Assembly: GCA_905182995.1 (NCBI GenBank)
Contig: CAJJDP010000153.1
Location: forward strand, 62,001 to 126,000
DNA from: Paramecium octaurelia
Taxonomy: Eukaryota; Ciliophora; Oligohymenophorea; Peniculida; Parameciidae
Length of the DNA stretch: 64,000 bases
Direction of reading: 5' to 3'
The translations under genes and the position numbers were made by a program. Shown here piece after piece: positions 37,501-50,013 of this stretch (its first letter is position 1; each line of letters opens with the position of its first letter). The notes below the pieces were generated by a model. That model was not told where the DNA came from and ran no database searches. It worked only from the letters and a program-made list of their open reading frames with translations.

Positions 37501-37826
37501 GTAATGATATGAAGTAGGCTCTGACAACAAATGACCCAGACATTAGAGGTCTTGATAAATGTATGATTAACGATTTCAAATCCTTGAAATAGAAACTAGA
37601 AGATTCATTCACTGACGGTGATGAACCTCCGTATGATCCAAGGGTCGAATTGCCTCATCTATAGAGTCAAATTACTAATTTATTGGGCAATACTATAGGT
37701 GGCAAAAAACAAACCTTAAGATAATAACTTAAATAAGTTAAAAGAGAAGAACAAAAATTCTCTCTCATTAATTTTGTTTAATATTTTAAGAGTATTTAAT
37801 AAGTTCATGTGGATCATGATGATTGA
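34563..37826 (+). CDS. Large leucine-rich-repeat protein
   Basis: A 1087-aa intronless gene. The first ~200 residues are basic and Gln-rich. From about residue 240 to 430 there are LRRs of the ribonuclease-inhibitor type, e.g. KLNLENNNIRDLGCQIIMKH and LDLSHNTIASLECAQSI. The C-terminal ~600 residues are globular; near the end FHEFIEAIGRLAEKL looks like an EF-hand-type helix often found in LRR or ciliary proteins. No membrane segment or enzyme signature. Probably a structural or scaffold protein; the exact family is not identified. Confidence 0.82.
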
Positions 37827-38810
37827 AACTCATTTAAGAAATCATAATTTCTTTACATATTTTTTTTTCATTTTTCTTATCCAATCGATAATATATAAAC
37901 TCATTCAACCACAAATATATCTATGATGAACCTAAAATCAATATAACAAAATGCCATTGATTTCTAGATGATGAAAAAATCTTTATAATTTCTTCCTTTT
38001 TATATATAAATTTTATATATGGTCTCCCTTATTAATATACATCAATGAAGGGAAAGTACCTTATTTTTTTAAAGTATCATACATTTGGTACTATTTTATT
38101 ACTTTTGAGCTACCTTATAGTAGGTTTTGTTGCTTAGTTCTTTTTTATTTTGAATCTATATTTAGAAACTACGCAAATTGAGAGAGAAAAGTCAATTATA
38201 TTAATTTGGAAATTGGAATATTTTTAAAAAGAAGTAATTATAAATTTTGAGTTGATTATAGATAAAAATTAATGTCAATCATAGTTTTTTTTTCTTTGAG
38301 AGTGTTTTATTGTTGTGATTAGTTTAAAATTTTATGAAATAGGAACACATATTTCAGACACAGCATCTAATGCTAAAACTAATTCATCTCTGTAAGTAAC
38401 ATCTTAATCTTATATGTAATGCTCCATATGTTTGATAAATCGATTGTTTCCAATTCCAAGAAAATCCATTTTTTAATATTGAAATATAATTTGTTATAAC
38501 GTAAAATACAAACTAAACATATTTAAATCAGAAATATTGATAGAAAATTTTATAAAATACAATTACTGTAAATTTTGTTTCTTTAAATTATTAATTTCTA
38601 CCTAGATTATACAAAACCCTATATGAGTCTTGAAATAGCATCAAGGATCTCTAAACATATCTTATTCAGTTGAAGCATCTGTTATAAAAAGGAGAAACTT
38701 ATTTTTATTTTTAATAACCATGAGATATTGTTTATGAATTTTAAATTGATGTTCATGAAATCAATTAAATTATAGTATTATATAAGATAATAAATAAAAT
38801 AACAATAAGG
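37827..38810. other. AT-rich intergenic region
   Basis: About 980 bp between two same-strand genes. Poly-T tracts and TA-rich palindromes (around 38000-38035), nothing gene-like. Confidence 0.5.
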
Positions 38811-39662
38811 ATGGTTGTTCCAAATGAAGTTAAAGATATAGGAATAGCTTGTAAAAGGTTTCTCTTCACAACAGAGTTTGCCGGCTTTCTTATACTAACA
38901 TTATTTTAGAATGAGCTGGTTCTGTCAATTGGAATTAGATTATTGATTGAAGCAATATTAGCTGCTTATTTTTACATAAATTGTAGAGATTCCCCAGGTA
39001 ATCCATTATCAGGTGATGAAGATCAGGAATTGTCATAATTATCCATTTCTACTTAACAAAGAGATAATACTCAATAAGAATCATAAATCCCTGATAGAAA
39101 TTTCTGTCAGGAATGCAAGATAATTCAACCATTTAGAACGAAACATTGTACAAAATGCAAGAAGTGCATTCCCAAATATGATCATCATTGCTTTTGGGTA
39201 GGAGGTTGTATTGGGGAGTTAAATCATAGAACATTCTGGCTATTTCTGTTTTTTTAATGCTTACTCTGCTTCGATGGATTATTTCAATTCAATTAATAGC
39301 TGGGTCTTTATTCCATTTACGAAGAAGAACAAAGTGATAATAAATATTAGTATTAATATTTTGTGATATTGCTGTTTGGAACAATATCGTTTGGATTTGG
39401 TATATTTACAGGAGCCTTATTCTTATATCATACTATGCTAATTATTACAGGACAGACAACGTGGGAACACACAAAAAGGGATAAAATTACATATTTGAAG
39501 TTTTACCCAAAATTTTATCATCCTTATAATTATGGATTGATTAGAAATATCAGGCTTACATTTTTTCATAGAAATGTGCAATCCCATTGGATTCCACCAT
39601 AAAAAGATTAAATATAAGAGTAGTGTAATATATTTGATAACAAGTATTACTCATGTTGTTGA
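38811..39662 (+). CDS. DHHC palmitoyltransferase
   Basis: A 283-aa intronless protein. Two hydrophobic helices precede a Cys-rich domain (FCQECK...CTKCKKCIPKYDHHCFW) with the catalytic DHHC at residues 124-127. Two more membrane helices follow (about 140-160 and 185-215), with TTWE as the TTxE motif after the fourth. The enzyme S-acylates cysteines of membrane proteins. Pro-His-rich Ser/Gln insertion lies between TM2 and the Cys-rich domain. The C-terminus ends YYSCC. Confidence 0.92.
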
Positions 39663-39692
39663 ATTTATTTACTTATGTATAATATATATAAT

Positions 39693-40404
39693 TCAAGATT
39701 AAGTTGATAAGGTTTTTTTATGTGTTTAAAATGATTTGAGAGTGTCACTGAATTTTAATGGTTTTAATTGTACTAATTCAATTCTTCTATAACTAAGATA
39801 AGGAATAGATTCCTTATTCCGAGGAGATTGATAATGCTTAGGAGAACTTAATGGTGTTTTATTACCGAAATAGCGGAAATTTCGAGCTTTATTTTGAATC
39901 TCTTTTTTTTGAGTTTCTTATTTTTCAAAATATTCTTTTAATTTATGCATTGATTCTTTGAGGCATGCAGATTCTTTAGGAGTTGCTTCTACTGATTCTA
40001 ATTGTTGTTATTCCATTTTATTTCTTTTGACTTAATCGAATATAATTGTACGATATTTGTAAAATGTGCTGTTCTTAGCTAATTGATTGTAATAAAAATA
40101 TATTACTCTATCTTCTCTTTTCAACTCTCAATTAGATTTCAATTTTCTTTTTCATATTTGGTACTTGTTTAAGATTTAAATATTTGTATTAGAATTTACT
40201 TAGGCTTCCACACTCATTGCAATAACAACTTTTCCTTCTTAATGAATCCCTTTAAAATATCAACCCTTTCATGTTGAATATATTTAATTGATTATGAGGT
40301 TCAAAACTATTGGATCGGCCTTTAAGTTTTATTTTCTTTTTTGCAAAGAGCGACAATGATCTGTATTACGGTGAAATATATTTTTTATAATCTAATATAT
40401 TCAT
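39693..40404 (-). CDS. RRKSC-CxCxxCG family protein, distal copy
   Basis: About 223 aa. Near residue 60 it has SLRRKSCYCNECGSLSKF, a likely metal-binding CxCxxCG shared with the genes at 50014 and 50812. The remainder is charged and helical, followed by a Ser/Pro-rich region (TPLSSPKHYQSPRN). A 40-nt intron at about 40108-40147 is inferred to join LNLKQ to LKREDRV; it begins GTACC but ends GAG, so this junction is uncertain, although the total then equals whole codons. No known family recognised. Its stop is 30 bp from that of the DHHC gene. Confidence 0.6.
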
Positions 40405-40642
40405 TTTAATATTAAAACTTTAAAGTAATGTCTAAAGAACAACTATTTTTATATTAAGAATTAAAGAATTTAATTGAAATAATAACATCAAAGTAAATTA
40501 GAGAATTAAAGAAACAGTGACTGATATTCTTGTAAAACAGAGGAATGTAATTTAAATCACAATGAAATGCGATATTTGAGATTAATTAAGATATAAATTT
40601 AATCTATAAACATATAGTACAACTACTAATAGAATATCAAAA

Positions 40643-41963
40643 TCATTAGTCAATTATGTTAGTAGTTCGGAGAGATTTGATTGTTTTGGCATCTAAACTT
40701 TTATTGCTTTTTTTTGGTTAACATTGTTGTTATTAATTATTTTGCATTTATTATTGTAATATTTGGTGCTCAGATGAACAATGATTATCTTGCTTTTCAT
40801 TTATCGATTAAAATCCTTTAAAGTAAGGATGCTCGAGTGCTTGTTGAGCTGTAAATCTCTTGACTGGATCTACTTCCAACATTTGTTTCAATAGATCAGC
40901 AGCTTCTTCATCCGCGACATATTGTTAAGCCTTATACATCTTTGATTTAAGCATAGGCTGATTTGTGATTCTAATATCAATAAGTATAAGTACAAATTAA
41001 ATAACACCACTCCAACACTGAACATATCAGAATTAAAGCTTGATTCTTTTTATCTAAGTACTTCAGGTGCATAATAACCAGGGGTTCCACAGACGCTGCT
41101 TACAGAGCCAAATTTCAGATTAGCAGCAAATCCAAAATCAATGACTTTAATTGAGCCATCTTTTTATACAATGATATTCTCTGGTTTGATATCTCGATGC
41201 ACAATTCTTAGTGATTGCAAATAACTTACAGTATTCAGTAAACCCTAATGATATATGATGTTTAAATACGATCATTATCATCTTTATTTACTCTGTCGGC
41301 AGTTTTTATTTTAATATTTCACTCAAAGGTGTTCCTTGAACAAACTCTTATACAATCCAAAAAGTCTAATCATTTTCATAAACTTCAAGCACTTTTATAA
41401 TATTTGGATGATCGAGCGACTACAAAATTTTTACTTCCGTTCTGACTATGTCCTAATTGAGTTTAAATTAATAATTTACCAAGGCCTGTTCTTCTCTTCC
41501 AAACTCTTGTTTAATCATTTTGACTGCAACTGCTTTATTGGTTTATTTCTCGATGCTTCGAAATACCTAAAATTGTTAATTGATCAATCAATATACTTTT
41601 GCGGACATTCCTTCTCCAATGAATTATACTGGTTCATAAAAAGAGGCCATGTTTCTATAGATTACTCGTCCCCCAATCAATTTTTTGAATTATTCCAAAT
41701 GATTATGTTAAGCTTCAAAATACTTGATTTTATTCTGGTAAAATATTCCAAATGCTTTCAAGTTTTACTTCCCCATTTTCCAAAGAATTTAAGTTGTTAA
41801 TTTGAGTTCTATTATATATTTTGGATTCTTGAAATTGTTGAACTTAAAAATAACATAATTAGGTTACTGCAGAGATTATCACCTCGTCTTCCGTTACTTT
41901 TAAGTAATACGTTTTAGAAAAGATAGTATGTGGTCGTACACAAGAAAAAGATAGCAAATCCAT
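40643..41963 (-). CDS. Serine/threonine protein kinase with N-terminal PH-like region
   Basis: A 396-aa kinase. Motifs in order: glycine loop IGEGMSAKVF, VAVKMI (ATP Lys), HRDIKPENI (catalytic loop), IDFGFA (DFG), GTPGYYAPE (activation segment end) and EHPYF at the end of the lobe. The first ~100 residues (ISAFNNFKNPKYIIELKL, LKAFGIFYQNKIKYF) look like the PH-like front domain seen in many ciliate kinases. Five introns: 41843-41867 (25 nt, ending AAG), 41567-41596, 41453-41479 (27 nt, frame-neutral), 41245-41269 and 40971-40993. The C-terminal tail is Gln-rich. Substrate class unclear (CaMK-like). Confidence 0.88.
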
Positions 41964-43126
41964 TCTAATAAAGTATTGTTTCCCTAACTAAATTGATTTA
42001 TATTATTTATTAATTTTATATTTCGATACTTATATAAGTAACTAATACTTTTGCATCTTTATTCCAATTTCCGAGAATATCTCTCTTCCTTTAGTTTATT
42101 ATTATCCATAATTTTGATTAATCAATCAAACCATGATCATACACATAATAAATAAATTCATTAAGGAAATAATTCAAATTATTACAACCTATATTTAAAT
42201 TCATTTCCAAAACTCTATATTTCATTTAAGAAATCATGAAAATATTATTTAATAGATGCATTCTCCTTTCTCCTATTAAATTATATAATTCCTTATTTAT
42301 AATTTTACTTTATTTCCTATAAAATATTCTACGCATAAAATGATTATTTTCTCAGTATTCGTACATCTTTATGGTCAATTTAACATTAAGAAATTGAGGA
42401 TTAACATCTTCAAAAATTAACAATGATTTCTGCTTTTCAAAATTTCCATTTGCCAATTATTTCCGTTCTAAAAATAGATTAGATGTCATTCGTCCAATTA
42501 AGCACTTCAAAATTATGTCTTGATTGTAGAAACACATAATTATCAGTTAATAAACTATTTTTTTTTAAGAAAACAAATTCTAAAGTAAAAAAATTTTAAG
42601 TGGTGAAAAAGCATCCATCTACCCAAATACTTTACAGCTAATAAAATTTACATTAAGTGTGAATAAAGCTACTCAAAGTAATAGAAAAATACAATAGAAA
42701 TAGCAAATAGGAGGTTAAGAAGACAAATTGATATTCTGAAATGGAAATTTGAGAAATGCTTTCATTTGTTAAAAAAGTTTGACGAATTTATTGATCATCC
42801 ATGAATGAAAGATCAGCAGACAGATGCACACCATTTTTTAAGCTATTTGTGGCTTTTTATTATTTAGGGATAATTCAAATTCACAAAAATTATGTCACTC
42901 ATACAGTATGTTTCTAAGTAAAAAAGTAATAAACACATCGATTTTTGAAAATCAACTTCATCAATTGTGGTAGAGAGAGCGTAATTCTTTTAAATTGATA
43001 AAGTAATGTAATCATTTATGGAAAAATTTATTGGAATTAGAATCAAAAGATGTATCAAAAATATTCATAAACCCTTTTTGTGATTATTGATTTTAATTTT
43101 ATAAAATATTCTTGTTATTTAATATC
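41964..43126. other. Long AT-rich intergenic region
   Basis: About 1.2 kb upstream of the kinase with poly-A/T tracts. No frame longer than expected by chance in a one-stop code. Confidence 0.5.
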
Positions 43127-43429
43127 TCAGGAAATTGCCTATTTTGCGTGAAATTACTATTTCATCCAATTCAACAAGTCAATCTAGAGGATCTTAATGA
43201 ATATTAAAATGTTTTTCTAACATTTTTGACTATTTTATTACTCATTTATTATATCTGACAAGATCGCTTCTGTGGTCTTATGAATATTCAATATTCTTAG
43301 GAGCATAATCTCTAAAATATTTAAACTAACAAAATGTAGAATAATTTCCTTTTGAAAATTAATTATAAGCAAATGAAATATATATCTTTGATTAAAATTG
43401 ATTGAGTCAGAAATCGAATATTTAGGCAT
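43127..43429 (-). CDS. Possible small gene, 100 aa
   Basis: Frame from ATG 43429 to TGA at 43127. N-terminal half hydrophobic (IFHLLIINFQKEIILHFVSL), C-terminal half amphipathic and Gln-rich. No domain recognised and no intron required. Its composition differs little from surrounding AT-rich DNA, so it may be a chance frame. Confidence 0.25.
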
Positions 43430-43733
43430 AAGCGTGGAGTCCTTATGTAAATTAGGACATTTTTTTTAACATACAAATTTTTATTAATTTAGCATTTTAT
43501 TAAATTAAATTATATCTATAAAACTTAATTACATAAAGAAATATCACAAATACAAAAATAATGTTTAGAAATTGTCATTATGCTTGGCTAATATATTGAT
43601 ATTTGGTTAGATTTATTGAATGAAGAGTTTTCCAAGACATCAGTATGGATTTTTTAAGGACGTTCTAATTATGACGCATCAATCAGGTGTTTATATATAA
43701 GTGATGATAGAAAAGGCCATATATTTATTAATA

Positions 43734-44214
43734 ATGAATAATTCTGAGGGTGTTCATTAAGAAGATCTTTCTCTCAAGGCCAATTCTGAAATCTTGCAGT
43801 CTCCTGAAAAAAAGGAGCTTAGAACACGGAATAATGTAATTCCTGGAATGTTTCAAGAATATAAAAGAACCTACATCAAAGTCCCCAAAGAATCTAAGGA
43901 ACAATTACACCAACTTGTGTTCGAGGAAGGATTTAAAATTAAAGAAGTATAATACTGGATTAAGTTTAATATAGGCAGCTAAGAAACTTTTGATAAAATA
44001 TGCCACAGCAAAAACAATAGTATTTCATCTGAGAAAAAAGTTTGAAAAAGAAAAGGAGGCACAACCTAAATTTTGCAGGTGTGTAAAATTAGAAGGGAAG
44101 ATCTCCGTAAAATTAAGAATCATTTCAATCATACAAAAAAATCTTATTTCTTCTGTTGAATATAAAGTTCAACATCAATCAAATGGTTAATGCTATGAAC
44201 AAATACGGGACTGA
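43734..44214 (+). CDS. Small helix-turn-helix-like protein (paralogue of 23911-24336)
   Basis: A 150-aa protein with a 28-nt intron (43947-43974). The core reads KEQLHQLVFEEGFKIKE, then after the intron AAKKLLIKYATAKTIVFHLR, matching the gene at 23911 (GMKIKD / AAQRLGIKYATAKTIIFHQR) including the intron position. A basic region and a Cys pair (FCRCVK) follow. The N-terminus is Ser/Glu-rich. Probably DNA-binding; role unknown. Confidence 0.72.
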
Positions 44215-44792
44215 ATATATTTGACTATTTTATAAAGTTAATACCAACCATACTTGACTAAATAATTTAAAATTTTTTACCATCTTTAAAATTGAAAAGT
44301 GTCACTATTGCATTTGAGGTAGTGTTCCTGTTTGGGGCTTACTGTAAAAAAATCAGTATTTTGGCTGAGTATAAAAAACAGGAACAGATTTGGAAGATAT
44401 TTATTTTATAATATCCTTAACTCCAAAGTCTCTCAAACATGTTGCTAAATTATCTAGCCTCCAAACTGGAACAACAGACAACACAATGAGAATTAAGTAT
44501 AGTAAACATAAAATTTTTGAATTTTGAAAATTTATGAAAGTATTGAGTACTATTTAAGAAAAAATAGATTTTCTAGAAAAAGATTATATTGGCATTCTTA
44601 TAACAATATGATCACTGTGATTATAATAGTAAAAAGTAGAAATCAATTGGATAACTTTCTATGACGTGCTTCAAGAAGAATAGTCTTTTAATTAAAATAA
44701 TTTTTATTAAAAATGCTTTTTTTGAATAATTAATTTTATTCATTAAATTCCTTTAAATTATTTGATTGTTATAATATAATCATTCTTTTATT
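44215..44792. other. AT-rich intergenic region
   Basis: About 580 bp; nothing gene-like seen. Confidence 0.5.
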
Positions 44793-46243
44793 ATGAATTT
44801 ATACTTAGAATAAGCGGCGGAAGAGATTGAATAAGCTATTTCTGATGCTGATCAACTGCTAGCCTTGAGTAAAGCTACTATTCAGAAATTTACGAATTAC
44901 CTAAAAAGAAAATAATAAGAAAAGATGGATCGAAGATTTCATCTTAATACTACTATGGATGAATCTAATAGTATGAAATAATTAGACAAACATTAATTGA
45001 ACCAACTCAAAATACTAGAATTCTTCAATAAAGCTCATAAGGATATTGATAAATAATTAAGAGAATTAAAGGAAATGATTCCCTCCAATCCACAAACCTT
45101 CATCATAGAGGACATTAATGACCAGGAATACATAAACAAATAAACAGAATAAAAATAACTATAAAAGGGCATCCCTTAAGAGACAAAGTATTTTCCTATT
45201 TTTAAACAAGCTTAAAATGGAGGGCAAAAAAATTAAAACTCTCTAAACCTTAATTAACATAACTAAATAACCAATTAAATAAATAGTCAGCCGTAATAAT
45301 CATAGTAAAATTTATTAGTGTTTCAATAATAATAGGTCACCCCATAATAAAAAGAAAACAATTAATTAAAAATTCAAAGTGCTCCTCAATTAGATTTATA
45401 ATGTGATAATTAAAAATCTAAATTGAAACAGACTAAAGAGAATAAAGATAATAAGGATTAAATCATAACCTTTGGGCGTTTACAGAAGTTTTCTTATTAA
45501 AAATTATTGTATCCTAAAAAAGACGATGGAAATTGTATTTTCTGTGGTTTAGAAGCCAATGACTCTAATCTAGGTCCTCTTTTGTAGATACCCTCAAACC
45601 GAAATCCAAATGAAAAATTTGATTTACATGAAATGTGTGGATTGTGGAGTTAAAATTTAGTGTTTTTCAACAAATAAGGATAATGCGATCCTAGTAATAT
45701 AGATGATGAAGTTGATAAATCAAAATAGACTGTAATTAATTCTATCTATATTAGAAATGTTTCTTGTGCAGTAGAACTGGAGCTACCGTGTGCTGTGCAG
45801 TATGTCCAGAGGCATTTCATTTCACCTGTCTCATGAAAAGCTCTTCAACTGGTATATATCATTATCAAAATTAAGGAAAATTGGTGGAAAGCCAATTTAA
45901 GTTCTTTTGCGACATACATAAAAAGAAGGCTTAAAATGAGAAAACTTCAAGTGAAGAGAATAGTCAAATTAAGAGACCCAAGAAAACTTGCTACAAACTT
46001 AATCAATCCAAAGCTCTCATTAAGACAAGTCCAAAGAGAAGTCCAAGAAGAAGTCCTAAAAGATTTAAATCACCGTCGTCTAAATAAATTAAGATATCTA
46101 AATGTATCATACCAAAGGATGATAAAGATGTACACTAAAACAATTTGTAAGATTTGATGTCTCAATTATTAAAATAATATGAGACTACATAACAATAAAA
46201 TTCCTCATTAATTTAAGAATCTGATTTGAAATTGGAAGCATGA
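44793..46243 (+). CDS. Extended PHD (ePHD) finger protein
   Basis: A 475-aa protein with a 23-nt intron (45732-45754). The first ~230 residues are a Gln/Asn-rich coil. Residues ~245-390 form an extended PHD: CIFCGLEANDSN, DLHEMCGLWSQNLVFF, then across the intron CFLCSRTGATVCCAVC, CPEAFHFTCL and FFCDIHKKK. This fits the Cys4HisCys2His ePHD found in trithorax-type chromatin readers (MLL, BRPF, JADE). A basic Lys/Ser/Pro region (KSPSSKQIK) and a coil close the protein. No SET or bromodomain is present. Confidence 0.85.
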
Positions 46244-47341
46244 TTGAGTTGAAATGAGTAAATCTAAAATAATTTATTTTTAAAGTATTTTATTTTAAAT
46301 AGAATTATAAAAAGCCATTATTATAACTTAATTTTAAAACAGAGCTTAATTGTAATTTAAATTTTAAATTATTGTATTTAAAATACTGGAGCAAATAATG
46401 ATTTCATTTAGATACAAATAAGCTGTGTTCTTTAATCAATTCATTAATAATTTTATAATTGTCATGTTGGTGGATTACTATTTTATATTTCAATATAAAA
46501 ATATAATGACTTAAAGGGAAAAGTAGTATTAAAGAAGAATATAGAAATATTTATTAAAATCATATGATATTTGAATAGCCCACATAAATGGCTTTAAATA
46601 TTTCATTTGCAAGTGATAAATACCTACTTAATACTTTATTTTGAGAATAAAAATATAAATAGCAGTAATAGGTCTACTTAAATATAAAAGTCTATCTACC
46701 TAAGCCAAAATTTTGGAGTTGTTTTCTATTAATAACCTATTATTTTATTTGATTCTAATTAAGATTTAAGATATAATTTGATACCAACTAAAATTATTCA
46801 ATCAAGAAAAAATAGATTAGTTTTGAATGTCGATCTGTGAAAAGGGAACTACTTATTTAATTAGATGGATAAATTTAATATATATATATAAATAGGTTTA
46901 ATACAACTAAAATTCAAAATTATAAGAGAGAGTTTAAATAATGAAATTACTAATTTTGTATTTTAAAATTTTAGCTGTTAAAAATTGAATTACAAAATTT
47001 TGATTTTTCGTAAGAAAGCTTATCAGAACATTAATAGTTATAGAATAGTGCTAAAATTTAATATATAATCAATTAATAACCTTTTTTTTTGGGTTGAAAT
47101 ATTAAAAAACAAACCAAGAGCCTAAACTTGAAAACCTAGTTTTCACCTAAACTTCCAAATTATTTGAAATTATGATTAAATATTTAATATATTATAAAAA
47201 TTGTGCCCTAAGCATGAAATTGATAGAACCAATATTTCAAACAATAACAAAAAATAATAAAATTCTTTTTCTAATATTAAAAGAAAATTTGAATATATAT
47301 TTCTTGTTGTGTAATTTATTGTTTAATTACAAAACAATATA
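46244..47341. other. Long AT-rich intergenic region
   Basis: About 1.1 kb between convergent genes (ePHD on +, ING-like on -). Repeated AATTTTAAAATT-like palindromes, no coding frame that convinces. Confidence 0.5.
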
Positions 47342-47986
47342 TCATCTCGTCATTCTACAATGTGGACAAAACCATTTAGTCTTTTCATCTGGAACATCAT
47401 TTAACCCTACGCATGATAAATGAAACCATTCTATTTAACAATTTTTTGAATCACAAGCAACCATAGTGCCATAACTAGGTTATTGACACACACAATATGT
47501 ATGTTATTGAGCCTCATCAACTTGCTCATCTTACAATGGTCTTTTGGTTTTTTTAATTTTATCACTCTTTTATACCATAACAGGAGGTTCGACCTTTACA
47601 TCCCGTTGAGATTTACGAGATATATCTTCTTATTCTCTTGGCAACTGTTTTAGTTCTTCCAAAAACTTTTCGCCCTCAATATCAAGAGTTGCTATATATT
47701 TTTAATAATTTTATTAAATAATTTCTAAAGCCGCAATTCTTTCCCTATGTAAAGCCAGCAATGATAAATGATGTCTTTGAATTTGCTCTTTCAATTATAA
47801 GATAAACTTTTCCTTTTCTGCCGTTGACTCGACGGATTTCAATTAAAACACTAGTTTTTAGGTTGATTCCAAGGTTTCTTCGTATTTCTTTTCTAAATTA
47901 GCCAACTCTCGAACTTTGCTAAAGGCTCTTCTCACATCTATAGGGGCATAACTAATTAAATCTATGAATTCTTCAATATTTGACAT
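47342..47986 (-). CDS. ING-family PHD protein
   Basis: A 214-aa intronless gene. The N-terminal ~105 residues are a helical coil ([21 protein letters not shown]), like the ING dimerisation domain. The C-terminal PHD is [20 protein letters not shown] then [13 protein letters not shown] and KWFCPHCR, with the Cys4HisCys3 pattern and the aromatic cage (Tyr and Trp) that reads H3K4me3 in ING proteins. These target histone acetyltransferase or deacetylase complexes. Length is typical. It is divergent, 44 bp from the exopolyphosphatase-type gene. Confidence 0.9.
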
Positions 47987-48030
47987 TTTCTAAACTTTTA
48001 TATGTATATTATTATTATATATATATTATA

Positions 48031-49042
48031 ATGATTAATCAATTTTTACGAAATATCAAATTGCTTAAGAATGTAAAGTAATTGGTGTTAGGCAATCCTA
48101 CAGCTGATATGGATTCATGTGTTGGATCAATTCTTTTGTCCTATCACATGGCTGAAGTTCATATCCCAACAGCACCCATCATTAATTATAATAGATAATC
48201 ATTTGGATCTCATTTTGAGACAGTCGAGTTATTCCATGTTGATGATTTGTTATTTATTAATGATGTGGATTTAAAGTAATATGATTTGATTCTTTACGAT
48301 CACAACGACATCAACTATACAAATAATCAAATCGGCTCTATCTATCATCATGAGGATAAGGGATAGCATTTTACTCAATTTAAAAAGATAGAAAAAGTAG
48401 GCTCTGCAGTAACCTTGGTGGCAGAATCTATGGAATTAGAAAAAAATTACAAATGCAAATAGGAAATTGGAGAAATTGCATAATTGATAATGAAAACAAT
48501 ATTAATAGATACATTCAATTTTTAATAAAACCAATATCAAATTAGATGGGTAGACTAAGATAAAACAAATTTTTGATTTATGGCATTCTTTCTATCCTTC
48601 ATTTAATGCTTAAATAGTGTATTAACATCTTACAGATTTGAAATATGATTTAAAAATGAATTTGCAACTCTCACTTACTCAATAATTGCTCAATGATTAT
48701 AAAAAGTTTTTGTACTGTTGGATACAGTGTTATAATTATCAAATTATAAGACTTGATGTAGAATTATAACAAAATCAATTAATCAAGGATATCAATGAGT
48801 TTTTGATCAAGGGAGGATTCAAGACTTAGATAGTATTTTTTCTTTCCTTAAAGAAGGGGTAAATTCAGAGAAGTATGTTGATATATGGAGAAAATTAAAA
48901 GTAGATTAAAAAGCAATTGAGTGAATTAAAATTTGAGTAGCAACAGAGTCCTATTGGGAATTCAATATTGCTGAAAGATATAGAATATTTTTATAGCAGA
49001 AAAATAATTGAACCAATAATATCACAATTATTTCATGATTGA
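48031..49042 (+). CDS. DHH-family exopolyphosphatase/prune-like protein, with a 1-nt frame break
   Basis: GNPTADMDSCVGSI (DxD-like motif), LILYDHND (DHN), YHHEDKG and IDTFNF match the DHH-DHHA2 phosphoesterase family (yeast Ppx1, prune, inorganic pyrophosphatase). The second half (KIKQIFDLWHSF, IKGGFKTQIVFFLSL) is DHHA2-like. Between the halves the frame shifts by one base in a run of five T (48519-48523): the first frame would go on as DTFNF-QQNQYQ and stop, the second gives NKTNIKLDGQ and continues to TGA 49040-49042. It could be a sequencing indel, a real mutation or a programmed shift. Confidence 0.75.
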
Positions 49043-49798
49043 GGATATTATATCCTAAACATCGCCTTTTATTAACAGCTTATTATTAATAGGCTCCAAC
49101 CTTCTCAAATTGGTATCTTTATTTATTAAAACTATTGGGACGTTCTCATTTATCCTATAAATCATATTTGAGAAGGGTTGAACTTGAAGACTGGTTCCCA
49201 TTATAATAACCAAATCGCTCAATGAAATTTCAGGTAATTTTTGAAAATACAATGATGGAAGTGGTTATCCAAAAAATACCACATCAGGTTTAATTAAACC
49301 ATTACAATCAGTACATTTCATTATTTCATTTTTATCAACGTTTTAATAAAATGTTTTTACACAATACGTTTTCTTACAGTCTATACAACTAGCAGTTCTT
49401 CTATGACCATGCACTTATATCACTTTGGATTCTCTCACTCCTGCAACCAATTCCAGACCATCAATATTTTAAGTGAAACAATTTAATAATTAATCATTTC
49501 TATCTAAGTGATAAATAAATTAATGAGCAAATGTTGGTTGTAAATCTAAATTATGTGTTCCAAATTCTTTGCAAACAGAGTAATACAATGAAGGATTCTT
49601 TCTAAACACATTGATATCGTAAACCTATTCAGGATTGCTCAGATTGAACTTTTTTAATTAATCATATAATCCTGTATCCTTGCTTCTATAATCGCTAAGT
49701 CCAGCAGCAACACTGATACCTGCACCTGCTGCTATTGTTATCTTTTTGAATTCTTTAGCTTTTAATTTTCTGATTAATTCACTCAAAGTCAATGACAT
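49022..49798 (-). CDS. Sirtuin (Sir2-type NAD-dependent deacylase)
   Basis: A 258-aa intronless gene. Motifs: ITIAAGAGISVAAGLSDYRS (NAD binding; family GAGxSxxxGIPDFR), TQNIDGL, catalytic His in VHGH, zinc CIDCKK...CTDC, KPDVVFFGQ and IIMGTSLQVQPF. The enzyme removes acyl groups from lysine using NAD. LSDYRS replaces the usual IPDFRS, a change also seen in protist class members but from memory only. Its stop (49022-49024) lies 21 nt inside the end of the convergent exopolyphosphatase gene. Confidence 0.93.
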
Positions 49799-50013
49799 TT
49801 TATAATAATTTTATTTAATGATATGTCAAGACAAAGAACTTGATTATGAAATAAATAATTTTTAATTTTCAAAATGCAAGGATCTCCAGATTGATAATGT
49901 GGATACTAAACATAGTTCAGTGACTTCAAAAAAAGATGACATATGAATAAATTATATAAAAGTAATTTTAATAAAAAATATATTCTGCTTAATTAAAGGA
50001 TATTATATAAGAA

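Noticed and set aside
41774..41776. ATG giving a kinase that starts MGKQN (myristoylation-like)
   Set aside because: An upstream exon starting at 41963 joins across a 25-nt intron and adds a natural PH-like N-terminus in the same frame.
45936..46157. Basic Arg/Lys-rich frame on the + strand
   Set aside because: It is a shifted reading of the Lys/Ser/Pro-rich tail of the ePHD gene.
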